From: Rhodococcus opacus
GTDB taxonomy: Bacteria > Actinomycetota > Actinomycetes > Mycobacteriales > Mycobacteriaceae
Assembly (NCBI RefSeq): GCF_012396235.1
Contig: NZ_JAAXPA010000003.1
Coordinates: 310,001-374,000, forward strand
Direction: 5' to 3'
Length of the DNA: 64,000 nt
Part shown: positions 34,425 to 42,713 of the stretch, one piece after another
Layout: the number at the start of each line of letters is the position of its first letter
Position numbering within the stretch: the first letter of the stretch is position 1
Program-made: the position numbers and the translations under genes
Notes under the pieces: generated by a model
The model's input: the letters and a program-made list of their open reading frames with translations, nothing else
Databases searched by the model: none
Told to the model about the DNA's origin: nothing

Positions 34425-37070
34425 TCAGAGAAGGCCGTTGTGTTGCGCGGCCGCGATGGCGTCGCGGCGGGAGGTGACGCCGAGTTTGCGGTAGATCCCG
34501 CGCAGATGGGTCTTCACGGTGTTCACCGACACGCACAGATCTGCCGCGATCTGCTCGGCGGTCCGCCACGACGGAAGCTCCACGAGGAGTTCCAGTTCGC
34601 GGGGAGTCAACATGTCGGACGCAGCGCTCTCCGACCGCGGGAACGACGCCCGGAGCCTCTCGGCGAAGGGTTCGAGGACACCGAACCGGCCGGTGCTCCG
34701 CACCAGAAGTTCTCGGATCTGCGGTCCGCAGTCGTGGAACGGGCGCAACGCCGACTGCGGCTCCGCGAGACGCAACGCCTCGGTGAGTGCGCTGTGGGCT
34801 CGTGAATCATGTTTGCGGGCAAGCGCGATCGATGCGTCCACGAGCCACGCCGCAATCAGATTGGTTCCCGCCGCGCACTCCAGTTCACCGTCCACGACGG
34901 GTTGGAGCGTCTTGCGGGCCAGGTCGAGTCGGTGGAGATGCAGATGGATGATCGCCTCGACGAGGGCTGTGTCGCCGGTGGGCCCGAGGAGAGCGTGCGT
35001 CTCGGTCGCCAGTTCGTGCGCCCACCCGGTCTCGCCGGCGGACAGATACGCGTACTGAATGGCAGGCAGCAACACCGCCCGGACCCCCGGCGGAACCGGC
35101 AACGAGGACGACACGGGGCTCTCCGCGTGCAGCGTTGTCACCGAATTGTGCCGGTATCCGGAATCGTCGAGACCGAACAGGGTGGCGGCACCGTCGGCGA
35201 AGCCCGCGATCCCGGTGTTCGCCCGACGCAGCGCCTCGGCGGATTCGGCGGCAAGGCGGGCGGCATCGGGATCCATCCGGAGGTAGCGGCACCAGGAGTC
35301 GATGAGCTTGGTCAAGTGGAATGTCGGATCGCTCGTTGCCGAATGCGTCCGACCGATCGCGAGTGCCTCGTCCGCCAGTGCGGACGCTCGCACGACGTCC
35401 CCCCGCGACATCGCGACAGCGCCGAGAGACCCCAGGCAGTACATGACGCCCAGCGACGCACCGCCGAGGCGAGCGTGAGCCAACGACTTCTCGAGGACGA
35501 CCTCCGACTCGTCGTTCCGCCCGAGGAACAGCAGCGCACGCCCTTCCTGGAGCAGGACGAACGCGTCGAGATCGGGATCGCCGCTCGATCCGACACCCAC
35601 GCTGCGCAGCCGGTTCAGGGCGGTCTCGATGTCGCCGGTGCCGATCGCGGTCTGCACCCGGAGCGATTCGCGGAGCAGCAGATGTAACCGGGACTCGGCG
35701 GCACCGTCCACCAGCAACCCCGACCGTCTGCGGTCGAGAAGTTCGAGGGTGGACGTGGCCACCGGGATGTTGCCCGACGCGAGCGCCGCGGCGGCGCGGA
35801 TGAGCCGCGCAGACGGGTGGTCCTGCGAAGATCGGGGTGCCCGCGTGAGAAGCCGGCCGACGGCCTCACCATGACCTCCGACGATCAGGGACAGTGAAGT
35901 CCGGGCGAGCAGCGCCACGATCTCGTCGTGATCACCGGAGTTCACCGCGTGTTCGAGCGCGAGCAACGCGTCCCCGAATTCATCGTGCCAGTGGGCGGCC
36001 GTCAATTCGAGGTGCTCGACTTCGACGTGGCCGATCCGGCTGATCTCCGCCCGCAGATAACTCCGCAGCAGCGGGTGGTAGCGGTAGTGCGTGGGACTGT
36101 CGGTGATGCGGCTGATCAGAAAATTGTGGTGCTCGAGCCAGTCGATGTTGCCGTGCGCATCCGTGCAGCCCGTGAGCTTCTCCGCGAGTTCGACGGTGAA
36201 CGAGGCCGGGACGGACGTGCGCAGGAGGAACTCGCGCATTTCGTCGGTCTGGCCGGCGAGGACCTCCTCGATGAGATAGTCGGCAACGGCCCGGCGGTCG
36301 CCCGTGAACTCGGCGATCAGTCGGCTCGGATCCGGGTGTCCTTCCAAAGACATGCCCGCCAAGCGGATTCCGGCCGCCCAACCCTCCGTGCGATCCATCA
36401 GCGCGTCGAGATCGGCCGGACTCAGCACGACGTCGTGCTCGTCGAGCATCTCGGCCGCCTCGGCGGACGTGAACGCGAGAGCCTTCGCCGTGAGTGTGAA
36501 CAGCTTGCCGTCCAGGCGAAGTCGCTGCAGAGCGAGCGGCGGCTCGAATCGCCCGATGATGACCGTCCGCAACATCGGAGGTTGCCAGCGCATGAACGAC
36601 TCGAGGTCGGTGAGTACGTCGGTGTCGCGGAGGAGGTGGGCGTCGTCGATGACCATCCAGATGTTCTCGCCGAGTTCGTGCAACGCGGCCGACAAGTGCG
36701 CGCCGACGTCCGGCGCCTCGGAATCGAGCCCGGCGCAAGCCTTCTGCAGGCGAGGATTTCCGGTGTCGCTGAGTGAGCGGAGGATGGCACGGTGGACTAC
36801 GTCGAGGTCGTTGTGCCGCTCCTCGATCGTGAGCCAGGCAATGGTCGGAGCGTCGGCGGCGGCGAGCACCTCCCGTGCCCAGTCGGCCACGGCCCGCGTC
36901 TTGCCCGACCCGGCCGGTGCACAGACGAGCGCAACCGGGCAGGGGTGGGCGTCGTCGGTGAGCGCTTCGGTGAGCATGGTGTGCAGGCGGGTCCGGGTAA
37001 CCGTCCGACCCCCTGCACTCGAAGGTATTCGAGTACTCAGATGAAATTCCCCGAGAGGTGCTGCCGTCAC
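34425..37070 (-). CDS. MalT-like large ATP-binding LuxR-family regulator
   Basis: About 880 residues. An AAA/NB-ARC-type ATPase is at the N-terminus (Walker A CAPAGSGKTRAVADWA; Walker B IWMVIDDAHLL), followed by a long alpha-helical repeat region and a C-terminal LuxR helix-turn-helix (LTPRELELLVEL, AADLCVSVNTVKTHLRGIYRKLGVTSR). Such STAND regulators need ATP and an inducer to assemble. I chose the GTG at 37070, with GGGGG just upstream; the frame extends to a TTG at 37121. It is divergent from the damaged acyl-CoA dehydrogenase at 37374, a possible former target. Confidence 0.85.
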   Translation of the reverse strand: MTAAPLGEFHLSTRIPSSAGGRTVTRTRLHTMLTEALTDDAHPCPVALVCAPAGSGKTRAVADWAREVLAAADAPTIAWLTIEERHNDLDVVHRAILRSLSDTGNPRLQKACAGLDSEAPDVGAHLSAALHELGENIWMVIDDAHLLRDTDVLTDLESFMRWQPPMLRTVIIGRFEPPLALQRLRLDGKLFTLTAKALAFTSAEAAEMLDEHDVVLSPADLDALMDRTEGWAAGIRLAGMSLEGHPDPSRLIAEFTGDRRAVADYLIEEVLAGQTDEMREFLLRTSVPASFTVELAEKLTGCTDAHGNIDWLEHHNFLISRITDSPTHYRYHPLLRSYLRAEISRIGHVEVEHLELTAAHWHDEFGDALLALEHAVNSGDHDEIVALLARTSLSLIVGGHGEAVGRLLTRAPRSSQDHPSARLIRAAAALASGNIPVATSTLELLDRRRSGLLVDGAAESRLHLLLRESLRVQTAIGTGDIETALNRLRSVGVGSSGDPDLDAFVLLQEGRALLFLGRNDESEVVLEKSLAHARLGGASLGVMYCLGSLGAVAMSRGDVVRASALADEALAIGRTHSATSDPTFHLTKLIDSWCRYLRMDPDAARLAAESAEALRRANTGIAGFADGAATLFGLDDSGYRHNSVTTLHAESPVSSSLPVPPGVRAVLLPAIQYAYLSAGETGWAHELATETHALLGPTGDTALVEAIIHLHLHRLDLARKTLQPVVDGELECAAGTNLIAAWLVDASIALARKHDSRAHSALTEALRLAEPQSALRPFHDCGPQIRELLVRSTGRFGVLEPFAERLRASFPRSESAASDMLTPRELELLVELPSWRTAEQIAADLCVSVNTVKTHLRGIYRKLGVTSRRDAIAAAQHNGLL

Positions 37071-37121
37071 GCCGACCCCCAATTCTCGCTGCACCGAGAA
37101 ACGATCTTCGACAAACGCCAA

Positions 37122-37373
37122 TCCCCGACGCCGTAGGCCGGTGCGACGATTTTAGCGAGAATGCGTTGTTTTGTGTGGGTGAACGTGTTTTACCGAACGG
37201 CAACGCCACGCTTTCGTGATGTCGTTCGGACTACTTCGTCATCGCGATCGTGCACCCGATTCGGAGTCCGTCACTTCGCGGTGACCTGAGAAAATTGGCC
37301 AAAGCCGCGTTGCAGGCGTGAGCCTGCGGAAGCATCCGCCACACGTCAACGAAAGTGGACAGCATGCACACAG
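37122..37373. other. 252-base divergent gap between LuxR regulator and acyl-CoA dehydrogenase
   Basis: No gene is visible. The left half is unusually AT-rich for the window (around TTTTAGCGAGAATGCG and GTGTTTTACCGAACGG), consistent with promoters for the divergent genes. Later it carries GCGTTGCAGGCGTGAGCCTG, a small GC-rich inverted repeat. I could not assign a firm -35/-10 pair. Confidence 0.4.
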
Positions 37374-38393
37374 GTGGTGCCGGCCGCGGACCCACCCGAT
37401 CACCACCTCGACACGTTGCGGGCCGAGGTGCGAGCGTTCCTGCGCGAGCAGATCGACGCAAGCGTGTTCACACCCGGTGTGGACACGTGGCTCACCCGGT
37501 GGAACCCGGACTTCACGAAGGCCCTCGCGGCCCGCGGCTGGCTGGGCATGACGATCCCGGCGGAGTACGGCGGGCAGGGCCGCACGTTCATGGAGCGGTT
37601 CGTCGTCACCGAAGAATTGCTGGCCGTCGGCGCGCCCGTTGCCGCACAGTGGGTCGCGGACCGGCAGGCCGCACCGTCGCTGCTCGCCTACGGCACCGAG
37701 GAACAGAAGCAGCGTTTCCTCCCCGGAATCGCCACCGGCGAGATCAGCTGGGCGATCGGAATGAACGAACCGGAATCGGGCTCCGACCTCGCGAGTGTCC
37801 GCACGAAAGCGGTCCGGGTGGACGGCGGCTGGCGGATCACCGGGACCAAATTGTGGACGTCCGGCGCCCACCGGGCCGACGCCTTTTTCGCGCTCGCGCG
37901 GTCGGCTCCGCTCGACCAGGCGCAGCGCCACGCCGGGCTCAGCCAATTCATCGTTCTGCTCGACTCCCCGGGGGTGCAGATCAGGCCGATCCTCTCGATG
38001 TCGGGCGACCACCATTTCAACGAGGTGATCCTCGACGAGGTGTTCGTGCCCGACGAGTTGGTGCTCGGCCGCATCGGCGAAGGCTGGAAGCAGGTTACGT
38101 CCGAGCTCGGGTTCGAACGCAGTGGTCCGGAACGTTTCATGTCCACGTTCTCGATCCTCGCCGCAATGGCCGAGGAAATCCGGGAGGGACGGCAACCGGC
38201 CGATGCCCGCATCGGAGCGCTCGTCGCCCGGACCTTCGGCCTCCATCACATGTCCCGCGCGGTGTCGGTGGCACTGGGGCGTGGTGACGACGCCGAGCTC
38301 GGCGCCTCGGTGGTGAAGGTCCTCGGCACCCTGCGAGGCGGTACGAGTGAGATTCTGCGCGGCGTCATCGCGCGGGGATTGGGGATGCGCTGA
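37374..38393 (+). CDS. acyl-CoA dehydrogenase with apparent internal deletion
   Basis: A 339-residue acyl-CoA dehydrogenase, shorter than the usual 380-400. The N-terminal and middle domains look normal (MTIPAEYGGQGR, IGMNEPESGSDLASVRTKAV, ITGTKLWTSGAH). Near the end VVKVLGT is followed at once by LRGGTSEILRGVIARGLGMR. Homologues I recall have about 35-45 residues between these points, including part of the last helical bundle, so an in-frame deletion is likely and activity doubtful. GTG at 37374 (or 37377) is the start. Its stop overlaps the ATG of a second, clearly broken dehydrogenase. Confidence 0.75.
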   Translation: MVPAADPPDHHLDTLRAEVRAFLREQIDASVFTPGVDTWLTRWNPDFTKALAARGWLGMTIPAEYGGQGRTFMERFVVTEELLAVGAPVAAQWVADRQAAPSLLAYGTEEQKQRFLPGIATGEISWAIGMNEPESGSDLASVRTKAVRVDGGWRITGTKLWTSGAHRADAFFALARSAPLDQAQRHAGLSQFIVLLDSPGVQIRPILSMSGDHHFNEVILDEVFVPDELVLGRIGEGWKQVTSELGFERSGPERFMSTFSILAAMAEEIREGRQPADARIGALVARTFGLHHMSRAVSVALGRGDDAELGASVVKVLGTLRGGTSEILRGVIARGLGMR

Positions 38394-39085
38394 TGACCGG
38401 ACCGGCAACCGACACCGAGATGCGGGAGTTCGCACGCATGCTCGGCCAGGTCTTCGCCACAGATCGGCGGGCCCCGGGCGAGGCTCGGGAATTCGATCGA
38501 GAGTTGTGATCGACGCTCGCCGAACTCGGCCTCACGAGGCTCACCGGCCCCGAATCCGAGGGAGGCAGCGACGCCGGGTGGACGGAGTCGGCGTACCTGC
38601 TCGCGGCCGCCGGCGCCGTTGATCTCCCGATCGCCGAGAACGATCTGCTCGCGGGTTGGCTGCTCGGCAGGTCCGGTTGCCCGACCGCGACTTCCGGCCC
38701 CGCCGTGGTCCGCACCGCAGCCGTGCTGGATGCCGACGGCACCGCGCGGCACGTCCCGTGGGCGCGTTCGGTGGATGCGCTGGTGGCCGTGTGGGAGGCG
38801 GACGTCACGTGGCGGGTCGCCGAATTCGCCCGCGCGGATGTCGAGGTGACGGAGGCGGCCAACCTCGCGTCGATGCCCCGGGACCACGTCCGGGTCGACG
38901 TTCCGCGCAGCAGGGCACGCCGGTGCCCGCCGACGTCGTGACGGAGTTCCTCCGGCGCGGCGCACTGGCTCGGGCGCTCGCGATGGCCGGGACCATGGAA
39001 CGCGTCCTGGCCCTCGTCGTCGAGCACACCTCGGCGCGCACGCAGTTCGGTCGCGCGGTGGGCAAATTCCAGGCGGTGCAGCCGG
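38393..39085 (+). pseudogene. second acyl-CoA dehydrogenase, nonsense-mutated, frameshifted and truncated
   Basis: ATG at 38393 overlaps the stop of the first dehydrogenase. Codon 39 is TGA (38507-38509) where FDREL-stop-STLAELGL suggests an original Trp codon TGG. The frame then runs through LTRLTGPESEGGSDAGWTES to about 38908, where it shifts by one base (DVPRS to GTPVPADVVTEFLRRG). The new frame gives ARALAMAGTMERVLALVVEHTSARTQFGRAVGKFQAVQ and then breaks off at about 39083 in a hairpin region, missing the C-terminal third. Three separate lesions show that the gene is dead. Confidence 0.85.
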
Positions 39086-39094
39086 GGAACGTGG

Positions 39095-39171
39095 TTAGGC
39101 GGCTCCGCCGCCCGTGCGCCTTTCTGGTTGTCCCAGCTACCAAAAAGGTGCACGGGCGCGGAGCGCCTACG
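39095..39171. repeat. outer-arm variant of the intergenic palindrome
   Basis: A long imperfect hairpin. The inner arms CGCCCGTGCGCCTTTCTGGT (39109-39128) and ACCAAAAAGGTGCACGGGCG (39139-39158) pair with two mismatches, and the flanks (TTAGGCGGCTCCGC and GCGGAGCGCCTA) continue the stem. It shares the GCGCCCGTG outer arm with the six core palindromes but has a different inner stem. It lies where the dead dehydrogenase meets the end of the alkylsulfatase gene, whose stop (39167-39169) is in the right flank. Confidence 0.75.
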
Positions 39172-40975
39172 GAGTGACGATCGGGAACGCGCTGTCGGGT
39201 GGGTCGACGAGTTCCGTGAGGACCAAGAGCTTCGACGGGTCACCCGTCACCTCTACGCCCTCGAGTCCCTTGCCGGCGAACAGTCCGACCAACTGCATTT
39301 TCGTCAGGGTCAGCGAGACGTCCGGTTGCGTCGCGGTCCTCGGCGACAGCGTCTGGATGAGTGCACCGTTGGACAGGGTCGTCCGGTAGTGCGCTTCGGG
39401 TTCGGTGAAGTGCCACTCCGCGACGAGGGTCTTGTCCCAGGCTCGTGGGCCGTTGATGCGGAGGGCGACGGAGTCGAAGATCTGCTCGATCGTCAGGGCG
39501 CTCAGCATGTCCGCGCCGAGTTCGGCAATTGGAGGCGGAACGATGCCGCCGCGCAATTCGAGTGCGCCGGTGAGGTAGAAGTTGCGCCACGTCGCGTTCT
39601 CCGAGCCGAACCCGAGTTGCTCGTAGGTGCGAGCGAGTAGTTCTTTCGCGTCGCTGTCCGACGAGTCGGCGAACACCGCATGCTTGAGGAGTTCGGCGGC
39701 GAACCGGAAGTCGCCGTCGTCGAAATACCGTTGCGCCTTTGCCCGGACCTCGTCCTGACCGCCCATGCATTCGACGTACCGTGTCGCGACGTTCTCCGGC
39801 GTGTGCTGCCACAGCGACGTCGGGTTGCCGTCGAACCAGCCCATGTAGCGCTGGTAGATCGCTTTGACGTTGTGGCTGACGGAGCCGTAGTAACCACGTG
39901 TGTGCCAGGCTGATTCGAGGGCGGGAGGCATCGGGAAATTCTCCGCGATCTCGAGCCCCGTCAGCCCGGAGTTGAGCATCCGCAGGGTCTGATCGTGCAG
40001 ATACTGGTACAGGTCGCGCTGCTCCGACAGGTATTTCACCACCCGGTCGCGACCCCACGTCGGCCAGTGGTGGGAGGCGAACGCGACGTCGTAGCCGCCG
40101 TCGAACATCTCGATCGCCTGATCGAGGTACCGTGACCAGGCGCGGGGGTCCCGGACCAGCGCGCCCCGCAGCGTGAGGAGATTGTGCAGATTGTGGGTGG
40201 CGTTCTCCGCCATGCACAGTGCCCGGTGGTCCGGGAACAGGAAGTTCATCTCGGCGGGCGCCTCCGTTCCCGGCGTCACCTGGAAGATGATCCGGATGCC
40301 GTCGACGGTCTCCTCCTGACCGGTGTGGGTGATGTCGACGGTCGGTGGGATCAGTCCGGGGACACCCGACGACACGTTGGTGCCGAGGCCGGCGCCGACG
40401 TGACCGCGCGGCCCCTTGGGGAGCAACGCGCCATACATGTAGGTGGCGCGGCGTCCCATAGCGGTTCCGGCGTAGACGTTTTCGGCCACCGCGTGTTCGA
40501 GGAACCCTTCGGGGGCGAGGATCGGGACGTCGCCGCGACCGTCCGGGAGAACGCCGACGACGCCGCCGAAGTGATCGATGTGGGAGTGCGTGTAGATCAC
40601 TCCGGTGACGGGCCGATCGCCACGGTTCTTCCGGTACAGCGCGAGCGCGGCGGCCGCGGTTTCCTGCGAGATCAGCGGGTCGATCACCAGGATGCCCGTC
40701 TCGCCCTCGACGATCGTCATGTTGGACAGATCGATACCGCGAAGCTGGTAGATGCCCTCGGTGACCTCGTACAGGCCGTCCTTCGCGCACAGTTGCGACT
40801 GACGCCAGAGGCTCGGGTCGGCGGTGTCCGGGCAGTCGCCGTTCAGGAACGAATACTCCTGCATGTCCCACACCACGCGACCGTCCCCATCCGTGACGGT
40901 GCGGGGGTCGAGACGGTCGACGAAGCCGCGGTCGGCGTCCTCGAAATCGGTGGTGTCCGAGAAATCGGGTGTCAT
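39167..40975 (-). CDS. alkyl sulfatase, metallo-beta-lactamase fold (SdsA1/BDS1 family)
   Basis: A 602-residue class III sulfatase. The zinc-binding motif is THSHIDHFGGVVG, followed by further metal and structural motifs (AENATHNLHNLL, FASHHWPTWG). A dimerisation domain and a C-terminal SCP2-like domain (ALTIEQIFDSVALRINGPRA to LFAGKGLEGVEVTGDPSKL) follow, in the order usual for the family. It releases sulfate from alkyl sulfates such as SDS and needs no formylglycine. No signal peptide is seen. The ATG follows GAAGGAAGA and overlaps the stop of the AI-2E-type permease (ATGA), and a SulP transporter is near. Confidence 0.9.
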   Translation of the reverse strand: MTPDFSDTTDFEDADRGFVDRLDPRTVTDGDGRVVWDMQEYSFLNGDCPDTADPSLWRQSQLCAKDGLYEVTEGIYQLRGIDLSNMTIVEGETGILVIDPLISQETAAAALALYRKNRGDRPVTGVIYTHSHIDHFGGVVGVLPDGRGDVPILAPEGFLEHAVAENVYAGTAMGRRATYMYGALLPKGPRGHVGAGLGTNVSSGVPGLIPPTVDITHTGQEETVDGIRIIFQVTPGTEAPAEMNFLFPDHRALCMAENATHNLHNLLTLRGALVRDPRAWSRYLDQAIEMFDGGYDVAFASHHWPTWGRDRVVKYLSEQRDLYQYLHDQTLRMLNSGLTGLEIAENFPMPPALESAWHTRGYYGSVSHNVKAIYQRYMGWFDGNPTSLWQHTPENVATRYVECMGGQDEVRAKAQRYFDDGDFRFAAELLKHAVFADSSDSDAKELLARTYEQLGFGSENATWRNFYLTGALELRGGIVPPPIAELGADMLSALTIEQIFDSVALRINGPRAWDKTLVAEWHFTEPEAHYRTTLSNGALIQTLSPRTATQPDVSLTLTKMQLVGLFAGKGLEGVEVTGDPSKLLVLTELVDPPDSAFPIVTP

Positions 40976-42102
40976 GATTCTTCCTTCTCGTGTCGCGGTC
41001 GGGCGGGGGCAGGGGCAGGGACCGGGGCAGGGGGAGCGGGAGCACTGCTGAGGATCGTGTTGACCCACCGCGTGGACGGGTCGATGTCGATCAGCAGCGC
41101 CTTCGCCATCAGTGTCAGCGGGATGGCCAGAATCGCGCCGAGAGGCCCGAGGATCCACGTCCAGAGCACCAGTGACAGGAACGTGAACGTCACGGACAGG
41201 CCCACCGCGTCGCCGACGAACTTCGGCTGGATCACGGACTGGATGATGACGTTGATGACGCTGTACAGGACGATGACGACGAGCATCAGTTCCGGACCAC
41301 CCTGCAGCAGCGCCAGCAGTGCCGGTGGAACGAGCCCGAGGACGAAACCGACGTTCGGGATGTAGTTGGTGATGAACGACAGCAGTCCCCACAGGATCGG
41401 CAACGGAATCCCCAGCGCCCACAGTGCCCCGGTGTCGATGACGGCGACGATCAGCCCGAAGACGGTGGACACGATCAGGTACTTGCGGGTGCCGACCGAG
41501 AACGCGGAGAGGGCGGTGGCGATGTCGGGGCGCATCCGCGTCACGATGCGCATCCGCGAACCGTAGGTGCTTCCGTCGACCGCCATGAACAGCAGGAGGG
41601 CGAGGATGAACAGCAGATTCGAGAAGATGCCCAGCATGGCCTGCAGGATCCCCTCCACGAGACCGAACACCTTGCTGTAATCCACCTGGGAGAGCAAGGT
41701 CTGGGCGTCGGCGGAGTTCACGCCGTTACTGTTCAGAAAGCTCTGGGCGCTGTCGATGAGGGCCGTGAAGTCGTCCGCGTACTCCGGTAGAAGCGTGGCG
41801 AGCTGGGCGACCGACAGGGCCAGCGACAGCACGAGGACGAGGATGATGCCGTTGACGACCAGGATCGCCGCGATCGTCGCGAGCCATCCCGGGACACGCT
41901 TCCGGTGAAGCCATTCGGGCAGCGGGTGAACCGCGACGGTCAGCATGAGAGCAAGGAAGATCGGCCCGACGATCGACGCAGCCACCTGGATTCCCGCCAC
42001 GGTGACGACGAGCGCGGCCAGCCCGAGAATCACGATCAGCCCCCGCGGCATCGACCACTGAGAAGCCGGCGCCGTGCCGGATACGTCCTGCGGATCGGTC
42101 AT
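40972..42102 (-). CDS. AI-2E-family (PerM-like) transporter
   Basis: A 376-residue membrane protein with about eight hydrophobic segments and the family pattern IPLPILWGLLSFITNYIPNVG and PKFVGDAVGLSVTFTFLSLV. The tail is Pro/Ala-rich (APAPPAPVPAPAPARP). ATG at 42102 is preceded by AAGGGA. Members export AI-2, act as Na+/H+ antiporters, or are uncharacterised. Coupling to the alkylsulfatase suggests transport of its substrate or product here, which is inference. Confidence 0.83.
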   Translation of the reverse strand: MTDPQDVSGTAPASQWSMPRGLIVILGLAALVVTVAGIQVAASIVGPIFLALMLTVAVHPLPEWLHRKRVPGWLATIAAILVVNGIILVLVLSLALSVAQLATLLPEYADDFTALIDSAQSFLNSNGVNSADAQTLLSQVDYSKVFGLVEGILQAMLGIFSNLLFILALLLFMAVDGSTYGSRMRIVTRMRPDIATALSAFSVGTRKYLIVSTVFGLIVAVIDTGALWALGIPLPILWGLLSFITNYIPNVGFVLGLVPPALLALLQGGPELMLVVIVLYSVINVIIQSVIQPKFVGDAVGLSVTFTFLSLVLWTWILGPLGAILAIPLTLMAKALLIDIDPSTRWVNTILSSAPAPPAPVPAPAPARPRHEKEES

Positions 42103-42178
42103 CGCGTGTCCCTTCGCAACAATCGGCCGGCCAACCGGGATGCCCCGAATCGACTCTTGCACCCGGCCGACGACGACA

Positions 42179-42219
42179 CATCATCCGTTGCAGATGAGGA
42201 TCACCCGGTGCGGATGATG
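42179..42219. promoter_or_regulatory. inverted repeat CATCATCCG...CGGATGATG in divergent gap
   Basis: Nine-base perfect arms (42179-42187 and 42211-42219) separated by 23 bases, in the 182-base gap between the AI-2E-type gene and the small membrane protein. The spacing fits a regulator binding two half-sites or a stem-loop in a leader. No known operator consensus was recognised. Confidence 0.45.
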
Positions 42220-42284
42220 CCGATGCCATCGCGAAGTCGCACGATTCCACTGTTCGAGCACATCCTTTCGAGAAGGGCATGGAC

Positions 42285-42701
42285 ATGACGACACATCCGG
42301 AGTCCAGGACCAACAGCCCTGTCAAACAGGGTTTTGCCGCGGGAACGTCGCTGGCAGCGGCGATATTGCTGCTGACCGTCGGCGTGATCTCCTTCTTCCA
42401 GGGCATCGCCGCAGTCGCCTCCGACGACCTGCTGGTCATCGGCGTCGAGTACACCTACCAGTTCGACACCACCGCGTGGGGATGGATCCACATCGTTCTC
42501 GGCGTCGTTCTGGTCATCAGCGCGATCGGCCTCATGACGGGCGCCACCTGGGCCCGTGTCGTGGCCGTCTGCATCGCCGCGCTGTCGATCCTCGCGAACT
42601 TCCTCTGGCTGCCCTACTACCCGCTGTGGTCGATTCTGATCATCGCGCTCGACGTCGTCGTGATCTGGGCGGTCACCACCTGGGACACCGCCAGGGACTA
42701 G
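42285..42701 (+). CDS. DUF7144-type four-span membrane protein
   Basis: A 138-residue protein with four hydrophobic segments and the motif TYQFDTTAWGWIHIVLGVVL typical of this actinobacterial family. Function is unknown. ATG at 42285 lies eight bases after AGAAGG; the ATG at 42279 is too close to that site. It is followed 12 bases later by the SulP transporter and probably shares its transcript. Confidence 0.8.
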   Translation: MTTHPESRTNSPVKQGFAAGTSLAAAILLLTVGVISFFQGIAAVASDDLLVIGVEYTYQFDTTAWGWIHIVLGVVLVISAIGLMTGATWARVVAVCIAALSILANFLWLPYYPLWSILIIALDVVVIWAVTTWDTARD

Positions 42702-42713
42702 GACGATGACGAC

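Noticed and set aside
39109-39158. Possible tRNA or small structured RNA
   Set aside because: It is a single long hairpin without cloverleaf arms or a CCA/T-loop motif and matches the outer arm of the palindrome family.
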